Shown piece by piece: positions 42,732-50,725 of a DNA stretch of 64,000 bases; position 1 is the stretch's first letter, and each line of letters starts with the position of its first letter. The translations under genes were made by a program, and so were the position numbers. Origin of the DNA: Thermoactinomyces intermedius (GTDB lineage: Bacteria; Bacillota; Bacilli; Thermoactinomycetales; Thermoactinomycetaceae). The stretch is taken from assembly GCF_016055025.1 (NCBI RefSeq), contig NZ_JAECVW010000004.1; one strand, given 5' to 3'. Under the pieces are notes generated by a model that ran no database searches, was not told where the DNA came from, and saw only the letters and a list, made by a program, of their open reading frames with translations.

Positions 42732-42840
42732 GTTTCAATTCTCCAGAAGAAGTGTAATCGCATTGACCGACATTTGCTCTGCAGATAGCAAGAACAGTAG
42801 CTAAGTTTCAATCCTCTTGTTGAGGTGTAATCATTCTGAC
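42732..42840 (+). CRISPR. two degenerate CRISPR-like repeats with one spacer
   Basis: Two 36-base units at 42732 and 42805 begin GTTTCAAT, share CTC and GTGTAATC blocks and end TGAC; 26 of 36 positions agree. They are 73 bases apart, giving a 37-base spacer. The second unit has a CCTC-ttgtt-GAGG stem. Size, spacing, GTTTCAAT start and internal stem fit a CRISPR array, but only two diverged units exist and no cas gene is in the window. Confidence 0.4.
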
Positions 42841-42964
42841 GGCATGTGTCTGAAATACTTGACACGCTTGAGGTTCAACACTGTTTTTCGAATACTTTCT
42901 TTTTTAAAAGAAAGTTTCAGGTTATTTTTTTGGATCAGCTCGAAGCGAAGTGACTTTTCCCTTT

Positions 42965-43060
42965 ATTTCATACGGGTTTCAGCTTTTGCGAGCAACCCTG
43001 GGGGTTTTGGACATATCCAAGCGCTCGAAAAATCCTTGTATGAGCATCAGGAATATCAAT
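42965..43060 (+). other. CRISPR-leader-like AT-rich sequence without array
   Basis: GCGAGCAACCCTGGGGGTTTT, then CCAAGCGCTCGAAAAATCCTTG and an AT-rich tail. A paired GCGAGC/GCTCG with a following CCTTG block resembles leaders of Firmicutes CRISPR arrays. No repeat follows it. Resemblance from memory only. Confidence 0.25.
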
Positions 43061-43139
43061 TATTTTCAATTTAGCAAAAAGATAAAAAGCCTGTAAACCT
43101 TCAAAATATAACTTTTTAAAGGCAAGAGATAATCTCTGA

Positions 43140-43172
43140 TAAAAAAACCTCTCCATTACCGGAGAGGTTTTT
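43140..43172 (-). terminator. symmetrical hairpin terminator 2, after the LysE gene
   Basis: AAACCTCTCC and GGAGAGGTTT with A and T runs on the two sides; similar to the hairpin at 42697. Confidence 0.75.
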
Positions 43173-43191
43173 TTACATTTGTCCCGGCTGA

Positions 43192-43815
43192 TCACTTTTC
43201 CATAAACACCAGGCGAAGGCCTAAAATTGTATAAATGGCGGCTTCGATCCAATGAACGCCCCGGGAACGGATGAAGGGTTGCAAAAATTTTTCCCCCAAC
43301 GCAGCGGCTCCCACCGAGACCAGGCTGAAGATAGTTAATGCCTGAAAGATAAACAACATTCCGAGCCCGATGAATTGAAGAGTGATGGATCCTGCGTGAG
43401 GGGAAACAAATTGCGGCAAAAAAGCCAAAAAGAATATGGATACTTTGGGATTGAGCAAATTCATCCAGATTCCCCGTTTATACAAGGCAAAAGCGTTTTG
43501 TTTCAAGGTTTTTTGCTTCACGGGTCCGGTGCCGGAGCTTTTCAACGCTTGCCATGCCAAAAAAAGCAGATAAGCCGCGCCGAAATACTTGAGGATTTGA
43601 AACGCCAGCGCCGAATGATAAATGACAGCCGAAATTCCAACGGCCACGGCGGCCGTATGCCCCAACAAACCGGTGCACAAGCCGAGCGCCGTCATGATCC
43701 CCCCTTTTTTTCCTTGCACCATGCTTTGCGTTGCCACAAAGAGAATATCCGGTCCCGGCATGAGAGTGAGTGCAACAGAAGCCAGCAGAAAATAAAAAAC
43801 ATTGGTCATGTCCAT
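43192..43815 (-). CDS. LysE/RhtB-family amino acid exporter
   Basis: 207 residues, six membrane helices, the standard length. The family start ALTLMPGPDILFVATQSMVQGKKGG is present, with FKxxGxxYLxxLAWxALKS-like helix 3 (LKYFGAAYLLFLAWQALKS) and NLLNPKVSIFFLAFLPQFV. Exports amino acids or homoserine-type compounds. Ribosome site AAAGGGAG about 13 bases before ATG 43815. Confidence 0.9.
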   Translation of the reverse strand: MDMTNVFYFLLASVALTLMPGPDILFVATQSMVQGKKGGIMTALGLCTGLLGHTAAVAVGISAVIYHSALAFQILKYFGAAYLLFLAWQALKSSGTGPVKQKTLKQNAFALYKRGIWMNLLNPKVSIFFLAFLPQFVSPHAGSITLQFIGLGMLFIFQALTIFSLVSVGAAALGEKFLQPFIRSRGVHWIEAAIYTILGLRLVFMEK

Positions 43816-43861
43816 GAGCAGGTGTACTCCCTTTCCATGAAAAATCGTTTTTCATTATATT

Positions 43862-43893
43862 AAAAAATCCCCCTGTTTTTCAGGGGGATTTTT
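43862..43893 (-). terminator. terminator after erm
   Basis: AATCCCCCTG and CAGGGGGATT with a five-base loop; T-runs on both sides. Confidence 0.85.
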
Positions 43894-44696
43894 TATTTTG
43901 GCCAGCGGTACGGCGGGACATGCCGGACCATGGTGTAAAAAACCACGGCCCACTCTGCGTCGCTTAACCGTCCGACCGGCGTATTCCTGCTCTTCTTCAA
44001 CGTTTTCACAAGATGCGTGATTTGCGGTGTCGTGAAAATCCCTCTGAAAACTTCAACGACCGGCAACTCCGGATGCTTCAGGGCATAAGACGCCAGTTTA
44101 AAAAACAAAATGCGAAACCGGACGGAAATCAAGGGAGGGGCTTTTCTCTTGATAAACAAAACGGCCGAATCCACCTTCGGAGGCGGTGCAAAATGATACC
44201 GGGCGATGGTCCTTCCCATCGTTAAATCAAAATACATCCGCCAAGCCAGAATGCGCGGGTTCGTGGAAGGATGTCTTGTAAAGCGTTTGGCCGCCCCTTT
44301 TTCCATCACCAGCAAACCGTTTTGAAACGGACTTTCAGGCCGGTCCATCAATCTTTTCATTATCGGGGTGGTGATGGAATAAGGGATATTGGATACCACC
44401 GAATACGGTTTTTTAGGCAAGTTCACTTTCAAAAAATCCTTTTCAATCACCCTGACATTCCTGTGTGGTTTCATTTCTTCCCGCAAAATCTTTGCAAAAG
44501 AAAGGTCGTTTTCAATGGCGATGACCTTTTTGGCTTTTTGCGCCAGATGAACGGTCAAAGCTCCTTTGCCTGCACCGATTTCCACCACCTGATCCTCCGG
44601 GCCGACTCCGGACATCTCCACAATGCCCGCTGCCAACCGTTTGCTTTTCATTAAATGTTGTCCCGGAAAATTTTTTCTTAACTTCTTTTTACTCAT
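43893..44696 (-). CDS. erm: 23S rRNA (adenine-N6)-dimethyltransferase, Erm family
   Basis: 267 residues. SAM-binding motif VVEIGAGKGALTVHL (residues 37-51), the acidic end of strand 2 in IAIEND, EKDFLKV, and the N6-adenine methylase motif NIPYS (103-107). The N-terminal RKNFPGQHLMKSKRLAAGIV is that of Erm enzymes rather than KsgA. It methylates A2058 of 23S rRNA and protects against macrolides, lincosamides and streptogramin B. The leader at 44697-44990 has an RLR-type peptide and hairpins, so expression is probably induced by macrolides. Start ATG 44696 follows GGAAGGTGAG. Confidence 0.92.
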   Translation of the reverse strand: MSKKKLRKNFPGQHLMKSKRLAAGIVEMSGVGPEDQVVEIGAGKGALTVHLAQKAKKVIAIENDLSFAKILREEMKPHRNVRVIEKDFLKVNLPKKPYSVVSNIPYSITTPIMKRLMDRPESPFQNGLLVMEKGAAKRFTRHPSTNPRILAWRMYFDLTMGRTIARYHFAPPPKVDSAVLFIKRKAPPLISVRFRILFFKLASYALKHPELPVVEVFRGIFTTPQITHLVKTLKKSRNTPVGRLSDAEWAVVFYTMVRHVPPYRWPK

Positions 44697-44708
44697 ATTT
44701 TCTCACCT

Positions 44709-44740
44709 TCCGCATTCTGCCCGGTGCAAAGCGAATGCGG
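44709..44740 (-). promoter_or_regulatory. hairpin masking the erm ribosome site
   Basis: On the minus strand CCGCATTC (44740-44733) pairs with GAATGCGG (44717-44710), immediately next to AAGGTGAG. Probably part of the induction switch. Confidence 0.5.
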
Positions 44741-44813
44741 AGATGAGCCTGTTTTTCAGGCGCACGAAAACACACCAAGCCTGTACCGGCCCGGCGGGAT
44801 GTCGGCAATGAAA

Positions 44814-44845
44814 TCAAAAAAGGAGGGGAATCCCCTCCCTTTTCA
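44814..44845 (-). terminator. attenuator terminator in the erm leader
   Basis: GGGAGGGGA and TCCCCTCC form a tight stem followed by TTTTTTG on the minus strand, between the leader peptide and erm. A short frame reading MNRLKREGIPLLF (44855-44814) runs through it; it has an R-L-K sequence but no good ribosome site. Confidence 0.75.
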
Positions 44846-44865
44846 ATCTATTCATATACACAGGT

Positions 44866-44984
44866 TTTACCTGAAAAAGGGCAGACTGATCCCGATTCAC
44901 TCTGCACATGGCAGGGCTTTGAATTTTTAAAATCAGTTGTTCAAAGCTTGAAATCGGAGTCTGCAGAAATACATTTCAGGTAAA
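44866..44984 (-). promoter_or_regulatory. 11-base inverted repeat spanning the erm leader peptide
   Basis: TTTACCTGAAA over the leader start (44984-44974, minus) is exactly complementary to TTTCAGGTAAA (44876-44866, minus) just before the attenuator. Pairing would hide the leader start or compete with the attenuator fold, as in other Erm attenuation systems. Confidence 0.55.
44933..44974 (-). CDS. Erm leader peptide MYFCRLRFQALNN
   Basis: 13 codons then TGA, with AAGGAGG eleven bases before the ATG. The Arg-Leu-Arg-Phe core and the ALNN end closely resemble ErmD/ErmK-type leader peptides, whose RLR sequence stalls macrolide-bound ribosomes. The ribosome site and position ahead of an attenuator and erm support a real regulatory gene. 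Confidence 0.82.
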   Translation of the reverse strand: MYFCRLRFQALNN

Positions 44985-45017
44985 TCCTCCTTCGTTCTTG
45001 ATTGAATAACACGGTAA

Positions 45018-45046
45018 AGTCTAACATGGATGCTTGTTTTCATCAA
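45018..45046 (-). promoter_or_regulatory. promoter of the erm leader transcript
   Basis: TTGATG (45046-45041) and TAGACT (45023-45018) on the minus strand with a 17-base spacer. Confidence 0.6.
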
Positions 45047-45201
45047 CCTTAAAAGTTAATTCCCACCTTCCTGATGCCTGAAATTTTTTCAGTTGATCCC
45101 GTCCATTGGTGTGAAAAATGAGATGGATTTGTGGAATGGATATTATAAAATTGAATCAGGGAATTTTTTTCCTCAAATGAAACAGAAAAGGATGTGAAAA
45201 A

Positions 45202-45654
45202 ATGAAACCGTTTTTTGTCATTGGAAAGAGTTTGTTCTGTTTTTTGCTGGTCCTGACCATTGCCGGAACAACCGGTTTTTCTCCCCTTCCGTTAGCAGCG
45301 GCAGATCAGCCTGCAAACTCGGAGCAGTGCCCGAATGCGGAGAATTTGATCCAACCGGATGAAAACGCGGAAAAAGAAATCCGTGATGTCCTCCCGCAAT
45401 TGATTCAAGAAACCTATGGCGACGATTCCCGTTACCAAAATTACGAGGTCAAACGGATCCTTTCCCTCAAGGATCCCGAATCTTCCCCCTACTCCGGCAT
45501 CGCTGAACAACAGTGCGGAAAAGAAGTTGCCGGAAAATCCCTGCTGGTGGAACTGTTCTTCCCGGAATTCCTCCCCAGCGCCAGCTTGTCGCAAGGACAA
45601 GTTTTCGTGGCCAAAACGAATGAGGGATGGAAAGTTTGGTATCGCTATCATTAA
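45202..45654 (+). CDS. secreted protein of unknown function
   Basis: 150 residues. The N-terminus is a signal peptide: basic start MKPFFVIGK, hydrophobic SLFCFLLVLTIAGTTGF, and a likely cut after LAAA near residue 34. The mature part is acidic, has two cysteines (around 43 and 105) that could form a disulfide, and ends in a strand-rich FVAKTNEGWKVWYRYH. AAAAGGATGTG precedes ATG 45202. No family recognised. A terminator follows. Confidence 0.75.
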   Translation: MKPFFVIGKSLFCFLLVLTIAGTTGFSPLPLAAADQPANSEQCPNAENLIQPDENAEKEIRDVLPQLIQETYGDDSRYQNYEVKRILSLKDPESSPYSGIAEQQCGKEVAGKSLLVELFFPEFLPSASLSQGQVFVAKTNEGWKVWYRYH

Positions 45655-45657
45655 AAC

Positions 45658-45697
45658 TGAAATCGCCCTTGGACAGTTTGTCTAAGGGCGATTTTCT
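45658..45697. terminator. bidirectional terminator
   Basis: GAAATCGCCCTT and AAGGGCGATTTTC with a 12-base loop; it overlaps the last codons of the convergent gene. Confidence 0.75.
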
Positions 45698-45897
45698 TCC
45701 GGTTGCTCCTTTGCATCCTCCACCGTTTTCCCCAAATGCCGGAGGATTTGATCCAATTTCTGATTGATCTGGTGAGTCATCATCACCATTAGTTTCAAGC
45801 TGCTCATGATGGTGTAAACAAACTTTGCAAACGATACGAAAAATAAGATGACCAGGACGATGAGCACCAAATTGTAAATCAAATTAAAGAATAACAT
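45682..45897 (-). CDS. small membrane protein with C-terminal charged tail, 71 residues
   Basis: One N-terminal membrane helix (LIYNLVLIVLVILFFVSFAKFVYTI) followed by a helical charged tail (INQKLDQILRHLGKTVEDAKEQPEE). Resembles DUF4083-type small proteins of bacilli. No clear ribosome site before ATG 45897, so the start is uncertain. Confidence 0.55.
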   Translation of the reverse strand: MLFFNLIYNLVLIVLVILFFVSFAKFVYTIMSSLKLMVMMTHQINQKLDQILRHLGKTVEDAKEQPEENRP

Positions 45898-46125
45898 AAA
45901 AATTATTACATTTACGAATATTTTTTAATCCTTTATGTTTGTAAATCATCAAAAAGGGGTAATTCTTCTCTGCCGATCGTCAGAAGGGCTGTGAATGATG
46001 AAATCTTTATCAAAGGGATTTCGTTCAAAATACATTAAGTGAAAAAATGAAATTTCATCTGACAAGCGATCAATATTTTGAATTTTATAACTCTGCCGTC
46101 TCAAGGAAGGAGCCCGTGGAAAGAC

Positions 46126-47028
46126 ATGGTCTTACAAACCGAAAATCTTTCGAAAGCTTATCGCGGCCAAATGGTTGTAAACCGGTTAAACATACAAATT
46201 GAAAAAGGACAAATTTACGGTTTTTTGGGCCCGAATGGCGCCGGGAAAACAACAACCATTCGCATGATTTTGGGACTTACCCGCCCGACGGAGGGGACGG
46301 TCCGGATTTTCGGGAAAGAATTTCACAAACATCGCATTTCCATACTGAGCCGGGTAGGCTGTTTGGTGGAAACCCCCGGCTACTATGGACATTTAAATGG
46401 TTACGAAAATTTGGATATCGCCCGCCGGATGCTTAAAGTTCCTCCGTCACGGATTGATGAAGTGCTGAAAATGGTTCATTTGGAAGATGCAAAACATAAA
46501 AAAGCCAAAGATTATTCGCTCGGTATGAAACAACGGTTGGGAATCGCCATGGCTCTTCTGAACAAACCGGACTTTCTCATTCTGGATGAACCGACAAACG
46601 GTCTGGATCCATCCGGAATACAAGAAATCCGGGAATTGATCAAACAACTTCCGCAGATGTTTAATGTGACCGTATTCGTGTCCAGCCATTTGTTGAGTGA
46701 AGTGGAACAAATGGCTTCCCATGTTGGTATTATTCATCAAGGCCGGCTTTTGTTTCAGGGATCACTTGCGGACTTGAAAAAACAAAACCAAAAACAGTTT
46801 AAATTGAAGACAGACCGGTTGGACGAAGCTGAGAAATTGTTGAAGCAACATCACTATTCCATTTCGCGGGATCAAGAGTTTATTTATATCGACTCCCTGC
46901 CGACGGAAAAAATTAATTCATTACAAAGATTACTCATCGACCATCACTTTATCATTTATCACTTCCAAGAAGAAGAAAACTCGCTGGAACAAATGTTTTT
47001 TCAGATTTTGGAGAATGGAGATCATTGA
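46126..47028 (+). CDS. ABC transporter ATP-binding protein, BcrA/lantibiotic-immunity type
   Basis: 300 residues from ATG 46126. Walker A GPNGAGKTTT, signature YSLGMKQRLGIAMALL, Walker B FLILDEPTNGLDPSG, H-loop SSHLL. The layout, including the 75-residue C-terminal extension, is of the bacitracin/lantibiotic-export subfamily (BcrA, SpaF, MutF). Two permease genes follow directly. The set would export an antimicrobial peptide or similar compound from the membrane. AAGGAG lies 14 bases upstream, rather far. Confidence 0.9.
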   Translation: MVLQTENLSKAYRGQMVVNRLNIQIEKGQIYGFLGPNGAGKTTTIRMILGLTRPTEGTVRIFGKEFHKHRISILSRVGCLVETPGYYGHLNGYENLDIARRMLKVPPSRIDEVLKMVHLEDAKHKKAKDYSLGMKQRLGIAMALLNKPDFLILDEPTNGLDPSGIQEIRELIKQLPQMFNVTVFVSSHLLSEVEQMASHVGIIHQGRLLFQGSLADLKKQNQKQFKLKTDRLDEAEKLLKQHHYSISRDQEFIYIDSLPTEKINSLQRLLIDHHFIIYHFQEEENSLEQMFFQILENGDH

Positions 47029-47030
47029 TC

Positions 47031-47780
47031 ATGAATTCATCTGTTATCAACGAATGGATTAAAATCCGCCGTAGTTGGGTCATTTGGCTTTTCATTTTTG
47101 TTCCTGTTGTGACCTGTTTTCTCCTCACACTTGCCCTTGGGTACTATTTGCAAAAAGGCCACTCTCCAGAACAGGGTTGGGGATTGATCTTGTCACTTAC
47201 CAGCCGATACTTATGTCAAATCATCGCTTTCACTGTTCCTGTCTTCATTGCCTACATCGTCAACATGGAACAGTTTTCGAATATGTGGAAGTTTCTTTTT
47301 GCCATGCCTTTGGCGAAATGGAAAATCTATGTTGCCAAATTCTTCTGGGGATTCGCCACCACCTTGGTTATGGGGCTTTTGTTTGTTTTTGGCATATACA
47401 TCATGGCTGAATTGCATGATGTTGAACACCTTGTCACCATCGGCCAATTGTTTTCTTATGTGTATGCCCCTTTTCTTCTGGCCATCCCCTTTGTGGCTTT
47501 TCAATTATGCGTATCCATGGCCAGCAAGAACCAATCAGTGCCGATTTCATTTGGAATCGCCTCAATTATTCTTGCCCCTGTTTTTAAAGGATGGGGTTGG
47601 TGGACACCGTGGGGATTTTGGTCTACGTTCCTCCCCTCTCCGCCTTTGTCGGTTCAGGCATTGTTCCCCGGGGAAACGAGTGCATTGCTTAACTGGGAAA
47701 TCCTCTTGTTATCTGTTTTGTTTGGCGCCATCTGGCTGGTGATCGGAATTACTGTGTTTTACCGAAAAGAATTTGATTAA
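47031..47780 (+). CDS. ABC-2 type permease, lantibiotic-immunity type, subunit 1
   Basis: 249 residues from ATG 47031 behind GGAGAT; the ATPase gene stops two bases earlier. It begins NEWIKIRRSWVIWLFIFVPVV and has six membrane helices, the MutE/EpiE/BcrB-like arrangement in which a short cytoplasmic start leads into the first helix. Works with the ATPase at 46126. Confidence 0.85.
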   Translation: MNSSVINEWIKIRRSWVIWLFIFVPVVTCFLLTLALGYYLQKGHSPEQGWGLILSLTSRYLCQIIAFTVPVFIAYIVNMEQFSNMWKFLFAMPLAKWKIYVAKFFWGFATTLVMGLLFVFGIYIMAELHDVEHLVTIGQLFSYVYAPFLLAIPFVAFQLCVSMASKNQSVPISFGIASIILAPVFKGWGWWTPWGFWSTFLPSPPLSVQALFPGETSALLNWEILLLSVLFGAIWLVIGITVFYRKEFD

Positions 47781-47801
47781 TCGACTGAAAGGGAGATATG
47801 A

Positions 47802-48531
47802 TTGGGGAATTTGTTCATGGCCGAATGGATGAAAATCCGGAAAACAAATATTTGGCGGTTGATTCTGGTTCTTCCATTGGTTCCGATTGCCTATGGGATC
47901 TTCATTTATGCCCGGTTTGTATCCGAAGACCAATGATTGGCTGATGGCTTGGGGAATGGCGAACTACTTTTATCCAACCATCTTCTTTCCAATCCTTTCC
48001 GTATTATTGGCAGCCAATCTGTGTAAGGTGGAGCATGAAGGACATAATTGGATTAGAGCTTTAACTTGTCCTGTTTCTTGGAAACAACTGTATTTATCCA
48101 AGTATCTGTGGCTTGTCCTCTTATTGGGATTGGCTCAGGTAATTGCCTTGTCGGAGTTTGCTGTCATCGGGGAATTCGCCCGGTTGAATCATCCGTTTCC
48201 ATGGGCCTTGCTGATTCAATGCCTGGTTCTCGGATGGATAGGGATTTTGCCGTTGGCCGCATTTCATTTGGCAGTATGCGCATATTGGAGCAACTATGTA
48301 CAATCAGTCATTCTCAATATTTTACTCATCCTTCCGGTTTTTTTGATCATCGGTTCAAAAAAATACACTTGGTTGGGGTATGTTTACCCTTGGGCTCTCC
48401 CGGCGGTCGGAACGAACCAAATATTGCTCCGTTCTTTTCACATTCAAGTATTGATCATTGTTCTCATGTGGCTGATTCTGTTTTTGATTGGCGGAATCTC
48501 ACTCTTTATCAAACAAAAATCCAATCATTAA
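47802..48531 (+). pseudogene. ABC-2 type permease, subunit 2, interrupted by a frameshift
   Basis: The frame from TTG 47802 (GGGAG upstream) or ATG 47817 reads MAEWMKIRKTNIWRLILVLP and PIAYGIFIYARFVSEDQ, the expected N-terminus, then stops at TGA 47934. The rest of the same permease (WLMAWGMANYFYPTIFFPIL to KQKSNH) continues in the next frame to 48531. One extra base near 47931 explains it. Either the gene is broken, or this is a sequencing error or programmed shift; as it stands the third transporter subunit is not made whole. Confidence 0.8.
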
Positions 48532-48543
48532 AAACCGGTTTTA

Positions 48544-48580
48544 AAACCCATGGGCCATTTTTTGGTTTATGGGTTTATTT
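48544..48580 (+). terminator. weak hairpin after the lantibiotic-type ABC operon
   Basis: AAACCCAT and ATGGGTTT enclose a loop of about 17 bases, followed by ATTTC. Confidence 0.4.
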
Positions 48581-48669
48581 CTTGGTTTTTGGAACGTTTT
48601 CTTGTACCGGTTCCCCCTTTTTCCATCAGGCTTTTTTCGATCCTCATCCAAAATCAGCCACAAAACCTG

Positions 48670-48717
48670 TTGACCTGACTCTTAATTACTGTTACACTTA
48701 TACACACAAGTATATAA
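48670..48717 (+). promoter_or_regulatory. promoter and operator of the YtrA-type operon
   Basis: TTGACC (48670-48675) and TTACAC (48692-48697), 16-base spacer. Directly after it TTATAC-ACACAA-GTATAA (48698-48717) is an inverted repeat in the position expected for an autorepressor. Confidence 0.5.
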
Positions 48718-48760
48718 CCGTTTAACGAGGTTAGTATGGGAGTAAAGGTGGTGATATGAA

Positions 48761-49144
48761 TTGAGCCGGAAGCTGGACAGCCGCAAACCGATCTTCCTGC
48801 AAATCCGGGAAAAAATCGAGGACATGATTGTCAACGAACAGCTGAAGGAAGACGAACAAGCTCCTTCCACCACGCAACTGGTCAACTTTTATAAGATCAA
48901 TCACGCCACGGTCTCCAAAGGCGTCAATCAACTGGTTGAGGAAGGAATTCTTTATAAAAAAAGGGGCATCGGCATGTTTGTGGCCAAGGGGGCCAGAGAA
49001 AAACTGATCCAAAAACGAAAAAAGGCTTTTGTGGATGAATTTGTCGTCCCTTTGGTGCAAGAAGCCCACAAACTGGGGATCACGGAAAGTGAAGTGTTTG
49101 CACTGATCAAAAAAGAAAGGAAAGGGATGAAGAATGAATTATAA
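48761..49144 (+). CDS. GntR-family regulator, YtrA subfamily
   Basis: 127 residues, start TTG 48761 after AAAGGTGG. Winged helix KPIFLQIREKIEDMIVNEQL, DEQAPSTTQLVNFYKINHATVSKGVNQLVEEG and KRGIGMFVA, with only a short C-terminal helix pair, the mark of the YtrA group that regulates ABC genes in its own operon. The ATPase gene overlaps its 3' end by 11 bases. Confidence 0.9.
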   Translation: MSRKLDSRKPIFLQIREKIEDMIVNEQLKEDEQAPSTTQLVNFYKINHATVSKGVNQLVEEGILYKKRGIGMFVAKGAREKLIQKRKKAFVDEFVVPLVQEAHKLGITESEVFALIKKERKGMKNEL

Positions 49145-50033
49145 AGTGGAATTTGACAATGTATCGTTGAGATACAAAGACTTTGAGGCGCTCAAAAATG
49201 TTTCCTTCCGATTGGAAAGCGGAAAGATTTATGGTTTGCTCGGCCGGAACGGAGCCGGAAAAACCTCCCTCCTTTCTCTCTTGTCGTCTTTTCGTCTTCC
49301 GACGGAAGGATCGATCCGGATTGGTGGGGAACCGCCGTTTGAAAACCCGAAGATCATGCCTCATGTTGCGTTGGTTTACGAAAAAGATTACAAGGAAGAG
49401 CGGAAAAAAGTTTCCACCTTCATTCAGAATGCAGCCAAGTTCCGCCCGTTCTTTGATATGGATTATGCACTCCGGCTGGTTGAAAAATTCCAACTTCCTT
49501 TAAACAAAGAAGTCAGGAAACTTTCAAGAGGGATGAAATCAGCGATGAATGTGACCATCGGACTGGCCAGCCGGGCGCCCATCACCATTTTCGACGAGGC
49601 TTATCTGGGCATGGATGCTCCGACCCGGGAATTGTTTTATAAAGAATTGTTGAAAGACCAAGCCAAACATCCCCGGATCATGATTTTATCCACCCATTTG
49701 GTGTCTGAAATGGATTATTTGTTTGAAGAAGTGTTGATTCTCGATCGGGGCAAACTGTTGCTGCACGAGGACTATGAAACCTTGATTTCCAAGGGGCTCA
49801 CTGTCACGGGGGATGCCAAGACGGTTGATGAATTTACCAAAGGCCGGAAGATTTTGAATGAAGAGCAGCTCGGAAATACAAAATCGGTGATTGTGTTCGG
49901 GGATTTCCATGAAGCTCTCCGGTTGGAAGCCGAAAAACAAGGATTGGAAACCGGGACCTGCTCCCTGCAAGATCTGTTTATTCATTTAACAGGCAAGGAG
50001 GATGCATATGAAACCAACAGCCGTATTTCCTAA
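49134..50033 (+). CDS. ABC transporter ATP-binding protein of a YtrA-type operon
   Basis: 299 residues. Walker A GRNGAGKTSL, signature LSRGMKSAMN, Walker B TIFDEAYLGMDA, H-loop STHLV. The signature differs from LSGGQ and the Walker B DEA lacks the usual proline, as in YtrB/YxlF-like ATPases. It pairs with the permease at 50008. Exports an antibiotic or wall-active compound, by analogy with YtrABCDEF, which responds to such drugs. Confidence 0.87.
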   Translation: MNYKVEFDNVSLRYKDFEALKNVSFRLESGKIYGLLGRNGAGKTSLLSLLSSFRLPTEGSIRIGGEPPFENPKIMPHVALVYEKDYKEERKKVSTFIQNAAKFRPFFDMDYALRLVEKFQLPLNKEVRKLSRGMKSAMNVTIGLASRAPITIFDEAYLGMDAPTRELFYKELLKDQAKHPRIMILSTHLVSEMDYLFEEVLILDRGKLLLHEDYETLISKGLTVTGDAKTVDEFTKGRKILNEEQLGNTKSVIVFGDFHEALRLEAEKQGLETGTCSLQDLFIHLTGKEDAYETNSRIS

Positions 50034-50673
50034 AGTGGCCAAAGACATGTACTTGGAACAAATGAAATGGACGGTTTGGTATCTGGTTTTTGCGTTGGTT
50101 ATCCACATCGTACATCTTTATTCCAGTTATTTTACAATCGGTGATAATACCGCGGTGAAAGGGATTTTGGTGCATCTTTTTCCATCGGCAAAGGTTTATA
50201 TGACCATAATCGCAATTATTTCCGTCAACGGATTCCTGTCTTATTATGTCGGACAGGGAGTCACCCGGAGAGATTTTTGGGCCGGTTCGATGATTGCCGC
50301 GCTCGGGCTGACAGCTACGATCGCTTTCTTCGCCGTGATTCTCACTTATTTGGAATACGGGATTTTGGAGATGTTCCAGCTGTCTCATTTGCTGTCTGAC
50401 GAGTTTTTGAACGGAAACGGGTGGCTGGTGATTCAATATCTGCTTAATATCTTTTTCTATTACTTGGCAGGCTACCTGATCGCAGTCGGTTTTTACCGGT
50501 TCCACTGGATCACCGGAATCGGATTTGTTGCCTTTTTCCTTCTTTCTGTTTCAGCACTGGAATGGAGCGAAAAATATTCGCTTGGGCTGAATGTATTGAG
50601 TTCTGTGGTGGTCATTGTCCTCTTTTTCACCTTATTGCGCCAGTTAACAAAGAACATCGCCGTGAAGTTGTAA
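50008..50673 (+). CDS. ABC permease of the YtrA-type operon
   Basis: 221 residues from ATG 50008, behind AAGGAGG; overlaps the ATPase gene end. Six predicted membrane helices. No sequence motif beyond hydrophobic segments; assignment rests on its place after the regulator and ATPase genes. Confidence 0.75.
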   Translation: MKPTAVFPKVAKDMYLEQMKWTVWYLVFALVIHIVHLYSSYFTIGDNTAVKGILVHLFPSAKVYMTIIAIISVNGFLSYYVGQGVTRRDFWAGSMIAALGLTATIAFFAVILTYLEYGILEMFQLSHLLSDEFLNGNGWLVIQYLLNIFFYYLAGYLIAVGFYRFHWITGIGFVAFFLLSVSALEWSEKYSLGLNVLSSVVVIVLFFTLLRQLTKNIAVKL

Positions 50674-50680
50674 ATGGATC

Positions 50681-50725
50681 CGGGAGACTCAGGTCCGCAT
50701 GTTGCCTGAGTCTCTTTGCCTTTTC
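50681..50725. terminator. terminator after the YtrA-type operon
   Basis: GAGACTCAGG and CCTGAGTCTC with an 11-base loop, followed by TTTGCCTTTTC. Confidence 0.7.

Noticed and set aside
42868..42900. Third CRISPR repeat at the expected 73-base distance
   Set aside because: Only a GGTTCAACA stretch lies there; the rest does not match the repeat.
43893..44696. KsgA/RsmA housekeeping methyltransferase instead of Erm
   Set aside because: The N-terminal part, the RLR-type leader peptide and the attenuator fit Erm; KsgA is not controlled in this way.
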